Positions 41,885-51,347 of a DNA stretch of 64,000 nt are shown here, in pieces. The position numbers were made by a program, and so were the translations under genes. This DNA comes from Cohnella zeiphila. Its GTDB lineage: Bacteria; Bacillota; Bacilli; Paenibacillales; Paenibacillaceae. Under the pieces are notes generated by a model that saw nothing but the letters and a program-made list of their open reading frames with translations, did not search any database and was not told the DNA's origin. Location: positions 1 to 64,000 of the forward strand of contig NZ_JACJVO010000046.1 in the NCBI RefSeq assembly GCF_014212055.1, in the 5' to 3' direction. Numbering within the stretch: position 1 is the first letter of the stretch; each line of letters starts with the position of its first letter.

Positions 41885-41988
41885 CGGCGTATGCTCCCCG
41901 TTCCACCATAATCACCACGCCGTTAATATCCGCGGGAGACAGGGCGATCATGCACCGGGAAGCGGCTCTTCGGGAAAACTGCGCCGAC

Positions 41989-42031
41989 AAAAAAGAACGA
42001 TCCCTCGGGACGAAAACCCATGGGACCGTTC
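41989..42031 (-). terminator. Intrinsic terminator of the LacI-type regulator gene
   Basis: GAACG-TCCC pairs with GGGA-CGTTC over a longer imperfect hairpin, and a T6 run follows on the minus strand. Confidence 0.8.
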
Positions 42032-42053
42032 GGCTCGCTTTCGGCTGGCCGTT

Positions 42054-43097
42054 CTATGATTTGGACTCGGACACCGAGGAAGCTCGGACTTTCAGCTCGA
42101 ACGGCACCGAGATTTTGACCGGAAGAGGGTACTTGCCGTGAATGTAGTCGATCATCGTTTTGGCGGCGATGCTGCCGATTTCGAACTTGGGGATGTGAAC
42201 CGTCGTGAGCGGCGGCGAGCTGTAAGCCGACATCTCGATATTGTCGATGCCGACGAACGCCAGGTCGTCCGGAATGCGCAAGCCGCACTCGTTCGCCGCC
42301 CGCATGGCCGAGATCGCCATCATGTCGCTGGCGGCGAAGATGGCCGTCGGCCGCTTCTTCCCGCTCTGAAGAAGCTCCTTCGTGATTTGGTAGCTCGTCT
42401 CCACGTCCCAATGCGAGTTCAGAATCCATTCGGGCAGCGCCTCGATCCCCGCTTCCCGAAGCGCTTCCCGGTATCCTCTGTAGCGCTTCTCTTTCACCAT
42501 ATCCTGAGACAAGCCGGAACCTCCGATAAAAGCGATGCGCTTGTGCCCTTGGTCCAATAGATGCTGCACGGCGGCCTTGGCCGCCTCCACCCGGTCATAG
42601 GTTACGCGCGGAATGCCGGGGTCCGACACGTCCACGCCGACGAGATAGGGAACGGACTTGCGCAGCATCTCGTAAAGGGAAGGCTCCAGGCCCTCGACGA
42701 GAATAAGACCGTCCGCGACGTTCTCGTGAAGAATGCGATGCAGCGTCGCGGGGTTGCGCAGATCGTCTCCGGTCTGCACGTAAGCCAACTCGTAGCCGTT
42801 ATCGACGAGCCCTTTCTCGATTCCCTCCAGAATGCCGGAGAAATAAGGATGGTTGTATTTGTTCTGCGTTACCGCTACGATGCAGCCGACGCGAGCCGCG
42901 ACCGACGGGGCGTTCTGGCCGCCCTTGACCAATTGCCGCGCCCACTTGTTGGGCTGGTAGCCGAGCTCCGTGACGGCATCCCATATCTTGCGCCGGGTCT
43001 CCGGATTGACAGAGCGGGTAGCCTCATTGTTTACCACGCGAGAAACCGTCGATATGGAGACGCCAACGTGCTGGGCGACGTCTTTCAACGTTGTCAC
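42054..43097 (-). CDS. LacI-family transcriptional regulator
   Basis: This 347-residue repressor has an N-terminal LacI helix-turn-helix (TTLKDVAQHVGVSISTVSRV) and hinge (TRRKIWDAVTELGYQPN), followed by a periplasmic-binding-protein-like sugar domain (VGCIVAVTQNKYNHPYFSGIL ... FAASDMMAISAMRA ... VGIDNIEMS). The GTG at 43097 is preferred because AAAGGA lies 9 bases upstream; the GTG at 43106 abuts that site. Its promoter carries LacI-type palindromes, and similar TTTGCGCAAA sites flank the promoter of the sugar operon upstream (52451 leftward), which it probably controls along with itself. Confidence 0.9.
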   Translation of the reverse strand: MTTLKDVAQHVGVSISTVSRVVNNEATRSVNPETRRKIWDAVTELGYQPNKWARQLVKGGQNAPSVAARVGCIVAVTQNKYNHPYFSGILEGIEKGLVDNGYELAYVQTGDDLRNPATLHRILHENVADGLILVEGLEPSLYEMLRKSVPYLVGVDVSDPGIPRVTYDRVEAAKAAVQHLLDQGHKRIAFIGGSGLSQDMVKEKRYRGYREALREAGIEALPEWILNSHWDVETSYQITKELLQSGKKRPTAIFAASDMMAISAMRAANECGLRIPDDLAFVGIDNIEMSAYSSPPLTTVHIPKFEIGSIAAKTMIDYIHGKYPLPVKISVPFELKVRASSVSESKS

Positions 43098-43130
43098 GTC
43101 TCTCACTCCTTTGGATATCTGTTTTGTCTA

Positions 43131-43182
43131 TTTGCGCCAAACGTTTACATTCATCATAGCGGAACGGTCACAACCATGTCAA
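43131..43182 (-). promoter_or_regulatory. Promoter and operators of the LacI-type regulator gene
   Basis: On the minus strand TTGACA (43177-43182) and TATGAT (43153-43158) are 18 bases apart. Directly downstream lie ATGTAAACGTTTGG, a CG-centred palindrome of LacI/cre type, and TTTGGCGCAAA (43131-43141), nearly the same as the sites at 52486-52550. Autorepression is inferred. Confidence 0.6.
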
Positions 43183-43204
43183 CTTTGAGGGAGCTTCCCG
43201 CCGC

Positions 43205-43254
43205 AAAAGAAAACCCGGGCGCCGGCGATCGCTTGAGGCGATCGGCGCTCGGGT
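43205..43254 (-). terminator. Intrinsic terminator of the Gfo/ABC/DUF4832 operon
   Basis: A long GC-rich hairpin (ACCCG-GCGCCG-CGATCGC and complement) is followed on the minus strand by TTTTCTTTT, 35 bases after the stop at 43290. Confidence 0.85.
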
Positions 43255-43289
43255 CCTTCCTGGGGCCGATCCGGCTTCCCGGAGGTCCG

Positions 43290-46200
43290 TTATTTCACGA
43301 TCTGCAGCCGGTCGAGGGTCGTCCAGCCGTCGCTGCGTTCCCCTTCGACGGCAAGATGCATGCCGGGCTTGCCCGTCGCCGGGTCCAGAATCGCCACGGC
43401 CAGCCGATAGTTGCCTGCGGCCAGGCCGGCCGGCAGCTTGTAGCTTGCCTTCAGCTCCTGCCGTCCGGGCAGCCAATCGGGAAGATCCGCGCCATCGACA
43501 GACTGTACGCTGCCCTTCACCAGCTTGCCGCGGGAGTCGATCAGCGCGAGAGCCAGCGGCCACTCCTCGTAGAACGGCGCAACGCCTTTGTTGTTCCAGG
43601 TCATCCGAACGGACAGCGAGCTGCCCGGCCGGCTCTTGCCGTCATGCGACACCGACTCCAGCACGAAACGGTACCCCATCGTGCCCAGCACCAGATCGAT
43701 GTTCGCCTGCACTTCTTCGTCGATGTCCTTGCCGAGCACGAACGGCGCCGGCGAAGACGGCCCCAGCCAGGACGTATGGCTGGCCCGGGTTTGGCGCAAA
43801 GTCTCCATGATCGTATCGTCCGTCAAGGAGAGAAGCGGGTCGCCGTTATAAAACTCTCCTCCCGAAAAGTTGTATTTCCAGAAGTCCGGCATTTTGGAGG
43901 CGTTCTGCACCGCTTCCGGATCCTGCCCCTCATTGACGTAGGAGCCGATCTCGTTCCAGCCTTCTTTCGTCCAGTTCACCCATTCGTCCGTCGATCCCTT
44001 GCTGCCGAACACATCGTTGAACAGCCCGAGCCGATTGTCGGCGGCGATCGGGAACGGCTTGCGCATGCCGATCAGCTTATGCGGGAATGCGTGGAGGTAC
44101 TGCTCCACGTATTGGTCGGATACCGCGAGCTTCGGGAACGCGCCGGACACTTCCTCCGGCCAGTTATGGAACTCGCCCCAATGCCCGAGGCTTCCGATCT
44201 CGATGAACGCTACGAAAGGATCTGCGTCATAGCGCTTGCCAAGCTCGGTCAGCACCCTCTCGTGTTCCGCGATCAAGGTCGGGCTTGCATAATTTGGCGC
44301 AAATCCTTTGCCGACGACCGTGTCGGGCGTATCGTACCATTTGCCGGCGCCGTCTTCCCCTTCCGCCTGTACCAATTCGTCGTACAGCCATTGGGGGATG
44401 TCCATGTCCGGATCGCCCGGATCGTCGAGCACGAAGCGGAGAACGATTCGCGTTCCTTCCGCCTTCCATTTGGCGAATTGGAACTCCTTCTCGATGCCCG
44501 CCCAGTCGAACTTGCCCTTCTCCGGTTCAAGAGCCTGCCAGGAGATATTGGCATAGACCAGCTTGTGCGGCTGCGCCAGCTTCGATTCCTCGCTTCCCCT
44601 GCCCGACCAGCCTACCCAACCCATCAACGGGTTGTCCAGCACGCCGAACGTTTCCCGGGGGACGAACGCGCTGCCGGAAGCGGCGGGGACGGAAGATTTG
44701 AGAACGAGCGGCCCCTGGCCAGCCGCGGGGAGACGGTAAGCGCCGCGGCCGACGTAACCGACGGACAGCGTCCCCGTCTTCTTCAGGCCGAGCTGATCCC
44801 GGTAAAAATAAAACAGCGCGCGTCCCTCTTGGACTTCAGCCCTGACGGGCCCCGCTTCCTTCCACTTTCCGGTCTTGTCGTCGAAAAGATACAGCTGGTT
44901 GTATTCGATCTTCGCGTCAGCCCCGGTGCCTGTCCAATCCGTCTTCTTGAAGCCGGTCTTGGCGCTGGCGTCCGTATCGAGGAAGAAGACGTTGCGCGTA
45001 TCGACCGAGCCTTCCGCGAGCAAGTAAATTTTGTCGGCGGTCTGCGCCGCGCTCAGCTTGACTTTCTCTCCCGTTCCTTTCGCCGCGGCGTCGATATTGT
45101 CCCAGTCGTCCGCTTGGCCGTCGATCTTGACCGGAGCGCCGCCTCTCCCCGTCGCCAAGGCATACTCGCCCTCGGAGTCGACGGCCGGCGCATAATCGGA
45201 ACCGACTCCGATCGCCACCCGCATCGAAGCTCCCGCGTTCGGGTAGGCCGATAGGTCGGCCCGAACCTCAAGGCTCTTCAGCCCTTCGGCGTCCGCCTGC
45301 CCGGACACCTTCCATTCGGCCGGGCCAAGCTCCTCCCATGCCCAGCCGGGACCGGTATACCGGTACAGCTTGCCGTTCTGCGCCAGGTAGTCCGCGCCCG
45401 TGCGCTTGTACTCCCAGCCGTTGTAGCCCGTGTCCGCGTCGTTATCCGAATCGATGAACAGGTTGGTCTCCTGGTCGAACGACTCGGCTCCGGCCATGAC
45501 GGACAGAACCTTCTCGTCCGCGAACGCCTTGAGCAGTTTCACCTTGCCCGAACCTTCGGCCGTTACCGGCAGGGATGCCCACTCCGACGGGTCCCCGTCC
45601 GCCGTCAATTTGGGCAAGGAAGGCGCGACCAGCGGCGGCCGGACGTCCGCGGCGGGAACGGTTACGCCGCTCGACGTAAAGCCGACGGCGATCGGCTTGG
45701 GAGCGGCCAGCCCGATCAGCGACAGGGGAATGCGATACTCCGCCGTGCTCGAGTCGCCGCTTCCCGCCTGCTTGTACTCGATGCCCGTGCCGTCCGCCGG
45801 CCCCCAATTCCAGCCGGCTCCGGTGCTTTGGTACAGCCCGCCGTTCTCGACAAGCCAGTCTCCGCCGAAGGAAGGCCAGCCGACGTCCCCGTAGCCGGTA
45901 TCGCCGCTGCGGTCGGTATCCAAATAAATATCGTTGAATTCCGCGAGCTTCCCGGTGACGAGCAGCACGAGGCTGCTTCCCTCCTCGGCGGCATAAAGCG
46001 TCGTCTTGCCGTCGGCAGATCGGGCGGCCGGTTCGACGGAGCTCCAATCGTCCGCCTCGGCGTCCACCGTCACCTGAACGTCGGGCCCGAACGCCGATCC
46101 GGCCGGCGGCGGAACGACCAGCATCGTCTTGCCCGGCGCCGGCAAATATTGATCGCCCTCCAGCATGAACGCGGCTCTCATGGCGACGGAGCCGCCGCCG

Positions 46201-46670
46201 AATCCGAGCGCGTCCAGATCCGCTTCGGCCTCCATGACGTCCCCTGCCGTCTTCGTCTCCGCGGTTCCCGCGCGCACCCATTTGCCGCCTGTCGCCTTCC
46301 ATACGACTCCTTGCGAGATTTTGAGATCGATGCCGCCGCCGTTCGCCCAATACGGCGCGGGAAGCCCCGTCTTCTCGTCTCCGTCGGCGTCGACGTACCA
46401 GATGCCCTTGCGGTCCAAGCCCGGACCGCGAACGAGCAGCTTCAGCTTGCCGTCCTGCTGAACCGCTTTCATTTCCTCCAGCGTCTGCGCAAGCTCCACG
46501 CTTGCGCTCGGAATGCCGCTCCATTGCCCCGGCTCTCCATTGAATCCCGCATCCTCTCCGGCCGAAGGAGCGGCAGCCGAAGCCGCCGCTCCTTGAACGG
46601 CCAGAGAGGATGCGAGAATAGCAGCCGATCCCGCCTGCAGCCATCGCCGCGTCAGGTTCGATATCGCCAT
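43290..46670 (-). CDS. Secreted multi-CBM9-like protein with C-terminal DUF4832/beta-galactosidase-like barrel
   Basis: This 1126-residue exported protein has a signal peptide (about 1-32; LQAGSAAILASSLAVQGAAA). The N-terminal two thirds is made of four related beta modules (about 40-185, 195-340, 350-505 and 510-650), each with a YxDTDxxxxTGY/FIDSDNDADTGYNGW pattern, as in CBM9-like domains. A TIM-barrel of DUF4832 type (about 665-1000; NPLMGWVGWSGRG, YANISWQALEPEKGKFDW, FIEIGSLGHWGEFHNW with possible catalytic glutamates) and a final beta domain follow. It is probably a polysaccharide-binding hydrolase. GGGAGGATGCGGAG precedes the ATG. It is the last gene of the operon. Confidence 0.82.
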   Translation of the reverse strand: MAISNLTRRWLQAGSAAILASSLAVQGAAASAAAPSAGEDAGFNGEPGQWSGIPSASVELAQTLEEMKAVQQDGKLKLLVRGPGLDRKGIWYVDADGDEKTGLPAPYWANGGGIDLKISQGVVWKATGGKWVRAGTAETKTAGDVMEAEADLDALGFGGGSVAMRAAFMLEGDQYLPAPGKTMLVVPPPAGSAFGPDVQVTVDAEADDWSSVEPAARSADGKTTLYAAEEGSSLVLLVTGKLAEFNDIYLDTDRSGDTGYGDVGWPSFGGDWLVENGGLYQSTGAGWNWGPADGTGIEYKQAGSGDSSTAEYRIPLSLIGLAAPKPIAVGFTSSGVTVPAADVRPPLVAPSLPKLTADGDPSEWASLPVTAEGSGKVKLLKAFADEKVLSVMAGAESFDQETNLFIDSDNDADTGYNGWEYKRTGADYLAQNGKLYRYTGPGWAWEELGPAEWKVSGQADAEGLKSLEVRADLSAYPNAGASMRVAIGVGSDYAPAVDSEGEYALATGRGGAPVKIDGQADDWDNIDAAAKGTGEKVKLSAAQTADKIYLLAEGSVDTRNVFFLDTDASAKTGFKKTDWTGTGADAKIEYNQLYLFDDKTGKWKEAGPVRAEVQEGRALFYFYRDQLGLKKTGTLSVGYVGRGAYRLPAAGQGPLVLKSSVPAASGSAFVPRETFGVLDNPLMGWVGWSGRGSEESKLAQPHKLVYANISWQALEPEKGKFDWAGIEKEFQFAKWKAEGTRIVLRFVLDDPGDPDMDIPQWLYDELVQAEGEDGAGKWYDTPDTVVGKGFAPNYASPTLIAEHERVLTELGKRYDADPFVAFIEIGSLGHWGEFHNWPEEVSGAFPKLAVSDQYVEQYLHAFPHKLIGMRKPFPIAADNRLGLFNDVFGSKGSTDEWVNWTKEGWNEIGSYVNEGQDPEAVQNASKMPDFWKYNFSGGEFYNGDPLLSLTDDTIMETLRQTRASHTSWLGPSSPAPFVLGKDIDEEVQANIDLVLGTMGYRFVLESVSHDGKSRPGSSLSVRMTWNNKGVAPFYEEWPLALALIDSRGKLVKGSVQSVDGADLPDWLPGRQELKASYKLPAGLAAGNYRLAVAILDPATGKPGMHLAVEGERSDGWTTLDRLQIVK

Positions 46671-46710
46671 TTTCTCCGCATCCTCCCTTACTGGTCAGAT
46701 TCGCTCTGTT

Positions 46711-48138
46711 TTACTTCCCGTAAAGCTTCTTGATCTCCTCGATCGCCTTGTCGATGTCGCCTTTGCCCGACAGCGGCTGCTGCAGCTTCTGCGGCACGAT
46801 CTCCCACATGAGCTTATCCTTGCCGTCGAAGAAAGGAGCGGTGATGGCGTACTTCTGCGCTTCGATAAAGGTCTGTTTGTTGTAGCCGTCGTCGATGGCC
46901 AGGTAAGCCGCGGCCGCCTGCTTGTTCGCCGGAATCGATTGGCCTTGCTCGGCAAGGGCGATCTGCCCGTCCGGTCCGGCCAGCCAGCTGAGCAGCGCCC
47001 AGGCGGCGGGTTCGTTCTTGGAATTCGGGCTCATGGCGTTGCCCGCCACCTGAACGACCGTCTTCGTCTCCTTGAACTTGGGCGGCAGCACCGCGTCGAA
47101 TTCGATGCCCGCCTTCTTGTACTCGTTCGCGCTCCAGCTGCCGCCGAAGCTCATGGCGACTTTGCCTGTCGCCAGCGCCAGGAACGGATCCTTGGACAGC
47201 GTCTGGCTCTGGCTGAACGACGGCGTCACGTGATCGACGGCGACGAGATCGGCGAACTTCTGCAGCACTTCCTTCGCCTCCGGCGTATTCAGCGCCAGCG
47301 ACTCGTCGTCGTTCACCATCTTGGCCCCGTTCGACCACAGCTCTGGCTCCAGCACGGAATCGGCGGAACCGGCCGCGTCCATGACGAAGCCCCACTGGGT
47401 CGTCTGATCCGGCTTGAAGCCGGAATCGGCCGCCGTCTTGCCGCTCTTGTCGATCGTCATCTTCTTCGCGATGTCGATCAGCTGGTCCCAGGTCATGTCG
47501 TTCGTCGGAACCGGCGCCCCGAGCGGATTCGTCTTCGGATCCGCGAACATCTTCTTATTGTAATAGAGAACGATCGTGTTCGAATCCCGCGGCAGCGACA
47601 CCTGCTTGCCTCCGGATTGATGGGCGGCGAGCACGCCCGGTTCGAAATCGTTCAGGTTGAACCCGGAGCTGGCGATGAGATCGGTCAAATCTTTCATGGC
47701 CCCGAGCTTGGCGTACTTGTCTACATAAGCGTAGCTCATCTTATAGACGTCCGGCAAGCTCTTTGAAGCGGCCTGCGCGGTGATGGCGGTCCAATAGGTT
47801 CCCCAGTCCTTGGAGACGACGTCCACCTGAACCTTCGGATACTTCTCGTTGAACTTCTTGAGCAGATCCTTCGTCTGGTTGACCTCCTCCTCGGTCCCCC
47901 ACATCATGTACGTCACTTTGCCGGACGGCTCGTCGGCCGATGCCGAAGGGCTGGCGGACGGGCTGCCGGACGGGCTTGATGACGAACTTGCGGACGGACC
48001 GGAACTGCCGGATGCGGGCGGCGACGACGAAGCGGACGAGCCGGAGTTCGAATTCGAGTTATTGCCGGAGCATGCGGATAAGATGAGTCCCAGTGCAGCG
48101 AGCGGAATCATGGCCTTGACGACTGTCTTCTGTTGCAT
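46711..48138 (-). CDS. Extracellular sugar-binding lipoprotein, tandem paralog B
   Basis: This 475-residue type-1 solute-binding protein has a lipobox LSAC (Cys23) and a Ser/Pro-rich linker (about 25-80). The binding domain (VTYMMWGTEEEVNQTKDLLK ... GKVAMSFGGSWSANEYKKAG ... ALLSWLAGPDGQIALAEQGQ) belongs to the MalE/UgpB-like group. The start at 48138 has GGGGAGG 7 bases upstream. It is a close paralog of the preceding gene along its whole length, separated by 35 bp, so the pair arose by tandem duplication. Diverged positions may give different sugar specificity through the same permeases. Confidence 0.9.
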   Translation of the reverse strand: MQQKTVVKAMIPLAALGLILSACSGNNSNSNSGSSASSSPPASGSSGPSASSSSSPSGSPSASPSASADEPSGKVTYMMWGTEEEVNQTKDLLKKFNEKYPKVQVDVVSKDWGTYWTAITAQAASKSLPDVYKMSYAYVDKYAKLGAMKDLTDLIASSGFNLNDFEPGVLAAHQSGGKQVSLPRDSNTIVLYYNKKMFADPKTNPLGAPVPTNDMTWDQLIDIAKKMTIDKSGKTAADSGFKPDQTTQWGFVMDAAGSADSVLEPELWSNGAKMVNDDESLALNTPEAKEVLQKFADLVAVDHVTPSFSQSQTLSKDPFLALATGKVAMSFGGSWSANEYKKAGIEFDAVLPPKFKETKTVVQVAGNAMSPNSKNEPAAWALLSWLAGPDGQIALAEQGQSIPANKQAAAAYLAIDDGYNKQTFIEAQKYAITAPFFDGKDKLMWEIVPQKLQQPLSGKGDIDKAIEEIKKLYGK

Positions 48139-48173
48139 GGTTGCAACCTCCCCTGATCGTTTAAAAACACGCA

Positions 48174-49565
48174 TTACTTGCCGTACGCTTTCTGGATGTC
48201 CTCTATGGCTTTCTGAAGATCGCCCTTGCCGGACAACGGATTCGCCAGCTTCTGCGGGATGATGTCCCACAGCAGCTTCTCCTTTCCGTCGAAGAACGGC
48301 ACGGGGATCGCGTACTTCTGGGAATCGATGAATACTTGCTTGTCGTAGCCTTCGTCTTTCGCCAGGAACGCGTCCGACGCTTTCTTGTTGGCGGGAACGG
48401 ATTGGCCTTGCTCGGCCAGCGCGATCTGGCCTTCCGGACCGGACAGCCAATTGACGAGCGTCCACGCCGCTTGCTCTTCCTTCGTCGTCGGTCCGATCGC
48501 GTAGCCGGTCTCCTGCACGACGGTCTTCTCTTCTTTGAATTTGGGCGGCAGAATCGCTTCGAAATCGATGCCGGCCGTCTTGTATTCGCTCGTGTTCCAG
48601 CTTCCGCCGAAGCTGACGGCGACTTTGCCCGTGGTGAGCGAGAGGAACGGATCCTTGGACAGCGATTGAGCCTGGCCGAAAGTAGGCACGACGTGCTGCT
48701 GCGTGATCAGGTCGCGGAAACGGGTCAGCACCTCAAGCGCTTCGGGACTGTTCATCGCGAACGATTCGTCGTCGTTCACCAGCTTGGCGCCGTTCGACCA
48801 GAGCTGGGATTCGAGAACGGAGTCGGCCGAGCCCGCGGCGTCCATCATCAGCCCCCACTGGGAAATGCTCGAAGCGTCGAAGCCGGGATCCGCGGCCGTT
48901 CTGCCGGATTTGTCGAGCGTCATCTTCTTCGCGATGTCCGTCATCTGGTCCCACGTCATCTCGCCCGTCGGCACCGGGGCGCCCTGCGGATTCGTCTTCG
49001 GGTCGGCGAACAGCTTCTTGTTGTAGAACACGACGATCGTATTCGCGTCGCGGGGGAGCGCATATTGCTTGCCGCCCGATTGAAGCTTCTTCATGACGTT
49101 CGGCTCGAACTCGGACGCATCGAAGGAGTTGCGGGCCATCAGATCCGTGAGATCCTTCATCGCGCCCAGCTTGGCGTACTTGTCGAGATACGCTTCATCC
49201 ATCTTGAATACGTCCGGCAGCGATTGGGACGCCGCTTGGGCGGTAATGGCAGTCCAGTACGTCTCCCAATCCTTGGACACGACGTCGACCTGAATGTCCG
49301 GGTACTTCGCGTTAAACAGCTTGAGCAGCTCTTTGGTCTGATTGACCTCCTCCTGCGTCCCCCACTGCATGAACGTAAGCTTGGCTTTCAGCGACGTGGG
49401 ATCGCCCGAACCCGCGGATTCGGAAGCGGACGATGCGGAAGGAGCTGACGGCGAGCCCGTCGCCGCGCCCTTGTCGTTGTTCCCTCCGCAAGCGGTCAAT
49501 GCCAGGCTGGCTCCGAGCAGCGGGAACAACCACTTCGCTCGGATTGCGAATCCTCTGGACGCCAT
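48174..49565 (-). CDS. Extracellular sugar-binding lipoprotein, tandem paralog A
   Basis: This 463-residue lipoprotein has a lipobox LTAC (Cys26), linker, and a binding fold with LTFMQWGTQEEVNQTKELLK, LWSNGAKLVNDDESFAMN and WLSGPEGQIALAEQGQSVPA. The ATG at 49565 follows GGGGAGAG. It lies 21 bp after the second permease gene and 35 bp before its paralog. It delivers a sugar or oligosaccharide to the permease pair; the ligand is unknown. Confidence 0.9.
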   Translation of the reverse strand: MASRGFAIRAKWLFPLLGASLALTACGGNNDKGAATGSPSAPSASSASESAGSGDPTSLKAKLTFMQWGTQEEVNQTKELLKLFNAKYPDIQVDVVSKDWETYWTAITAQAASQSLPDVFKMDEAYLDKYAKLGAMKDLTDLMARNSFDASEFEPNVMKKLQSGGKQYALPRDANTIVVFYNKKLFADPKTNPQGAPVPTGEMTWDQMTDIAKKMTLDKSGRTAADPGFDASSISQWGLMMDAAGSADSVLESQLWSNGAKLVNDDESFAMNSPEALEVLTRFRDLITQQHVVPTFGQAQSLSKDPFLSLTTGKVAVSFGGSWNTSEYKTAGIDFEAILPPKFKEEKTVVQETGYAIGPTTKEEQAAWTLVNWLSGPEGQIALAEQGQSVPANKKASDAFLAKDEGYDKQVFIDSQKYAIPVPFFDGKEKLLWDIIPQKLANPLSGKGDLQKAIEDIQKAYGK

Positions 49566-49586
49566 GGATGCACTCTCCCCTTTTTC

Positions 49587-50417
49587 TTATTTGATTCCCG
49601 ACATGACGACGCCTTCGACGAAGTACTTCTGGGCTGTGAAATAAATAACGGCGATCGGCAGCAGAGCAAGGAACGAGCCCGCGGCCATCATCGGAAGATC
49701 CTGCGAGTTTTTGCCCATGATGAGCTGCAAGCCGACGCTCATCATCTGCAGCTTCTCGGACTGGATGAAGATAAGCGGCGTGAAGTAGTCGGTCCACGTG
49801 AAGACAAAGGAGAAGATGAAGCCCGTGATGAGAATGGGACCGGACAGCGGAAAAATGACCTTTCGGTAGATCGTCCAGTAACCGCCTCCGTCCACGTAAG
49901 TCGCTTCGTCGAGCTCTCGCGGCAGCGTGAGGAAATATTGGCGGAACAGGAAGATGAAGTACGGGCTCGCCAGCAGAACGGGAACCGTAAGCGGCAGCCA
50001 GGTGTCGTACCATCCGATCTTGCTGAACATGATGTACATCGGGATGAGCGTCACCTGGGACGGGATCATGAGCGTCGCCATCACGATGACGAACAGCGCC
50101 GGGCGCATCCGCGACTTCGTCCGGGCGAACCCGAAAGCGATCAGCGAGCTCGACAGAACGGTACCGATCCCGTTGATGCCGGACACGATGAACGAGTTCA
50201 GAATCCATCTCGGCATCAGCGTCATCGTCTCGAACAGCCGGGAGAAAGCGCTGAGCGTGAACGGATGGGGAAACAGCTTCGGCGGGAAAACGTATGTCTG
50301 GTCCTGCGTCTTCAGCATCGTGGAGATCAGCCAAAGGAGCGGACCGATAAAGAGGAGAAGGCCGATGAGCAGAAACAGGTATTGCGTGGAGCGATTGACG
50401 ATTTTGGCCGTGCGCAT
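49587..50417 (-). CDS. ABC sugar permease (MalG/UgpE-like)
   Basis: This 276-residue permease has six transmembrane segments and the EAA loop LDEATYVDGGGYWTIYRKVIFP. The sequence opens NRSTQYLFLLIGLLLFIGPLLWLISTMLK and ends FVEGVVMSGIK, as carbohydrate-uptake (CUT1) permeases do. Its ATG shares one base with the TGA of the preceding permease gene (TGATG). It pairs with that permease. No ATPase gene is linked, so a shared MsmX-type ATPase is expected. Confidence 0.92.
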   Translation of the reverse strand: MRTAKIVNRSTQYLFLLIGLLLFIGPLLWLISTMLKTQDQTYVFPPKLFPHPFTLSAFSRLFETMTLMPRWILNSFIVSGINGIGTVLSSSLIAFGFARTKSRMRPALFVIVMATLMIPSQVTLIPMYIMFSKIGWYDTWLPLTVPVLLASPYFIFLFRQYFLTLPRELDEATYVDGGGYWTIYRKVIFPLSGPILITGFIFSFVFTWTDYFTPLIFIQSEKLQMMSVGLQLIMGKNSQDLPMMAAGSFLALLPIAVIYFTAQKYFVEGVVMSGIK

Positions 50418-51316
50418 CAGCTGTTGCCGCCCCCTTTCTCGTCGCCTTCATAATAGACCCAGCGATTCGAGGACTTCATCAGGGCGACCGTAATGATGAG
50501 AATGATAAAAAACAAAACCCACGACTGAGCCATCGCATAGCCGAAGTCGAGATCGCGGAACGCGACTTGGTATGTATTCATCATGTAGGTTTGCGAAGCG
50601 TAGTCCGGTCCGCCCTTGCTGAGCAGCATCGCTTCCGTGAACATCTGGAAGTAGTAGATCATCTGCATGACGACGGTAAACAGGATGGTCGGCGTCAGCA
50701 TCGGCAGCGTAATGTTGAAGAACGTCCGGATCGGCCCCGAGCCGTCGATTCTCGCCGCTTCGTACAGCGGCTTCGGAATCCCCTTGAGCCCGGCCAGGAA
50801 GACGAGCACCGAACCGCCGGACATCCACATGCCGATCGTGATGATGACCGGCTTGATCAAGCCTTCGCTGCCCATCCAGTCGATCCGGGCCCCCTGGAAC
50901 CAAAGGAGGATGGAGTTGACGACGCCGTCCCCGGAGCCGAACAGGATGAGCCAGATGACGACGGTCGCGACGGGCGGAACCAGGTAGGGCAAATAATACA
51001 GCGTGCGAAAAGTGCGGATTCCCGGCAGTTCGATGTTGAGCAGAAGCGACAGCAGAATCTGAAAGCCGACGGTGACGGGAACCCCGATGAACACGAAGTA
51101 CAGCGTGTTGCGCAAGCTGTGCAGGTACACTTCGTCGGACCAAAGCTTCTCGTAATTGCCGAATCCGATCCAGTGGGGCGCCGTGATCGCATTGTAATCC
51201 GCGAAGCTGTAGATCAGGCTCGTAAACGCGGGACCGACGAAGAAGGCCAGAAAGCCGACGATCCACGGCGAGATGAACAGCAGGAACGCCCCTTCTTCCC
51301 TCCACCTTTTAATCAC
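50417..51316 (-). CDS. ABC sugar permease (MalF/UgpA-like)
   Basis: This 299-residue CUT1 permease has six transmembrane segments, opening AFLLFISPWIVGFLAFFVGP, with the EAA loop LYEAARIDGSGPIRTFFNITLP. The start is a GTG at 51316 with GGGAGGGG upstream. It is second in the operon, 31 bp after the oxidoreductase gene. Confidence 0.92.
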   Translation of the reverse strand: MIKRWREEGAFLLFISPWIVGFLAFFVGPAFTSLIYSFADYNAITAPHWIGFGNYEKLWSDEVYLHSLRNTLYFVFIGVPVTVGFQILLSLLLNIELPGIRTFRTLYYLPYLVPPVATVVIWLILFGSGDGVVNSILLWFQGARIDWMGSEGLIKPVIITIGMWMSGGSVLVFLAGLKGIPKPLYEAARIDGSGPIRTFFNITLPMLTPTILFTVVMQMIYYFQMFTEAMLLSKGGPDYASQTYMMNTYQVAFRDLDFGYAMAQSWVLFFIILIITVALMKSSNRWVYYEGDEKGGGNS

Positions 51317-51347
51317 TCTTTTCCCCTCCCCCCTTATTCCTCGGGCA

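Noticed and set aside
41430..42570. Plus-strand open frames opposite the MHS transporter and LacI genes
   Set aside because: They are shadows of the well-supported minus-strand genes, with arginine-rich composition and no domain.
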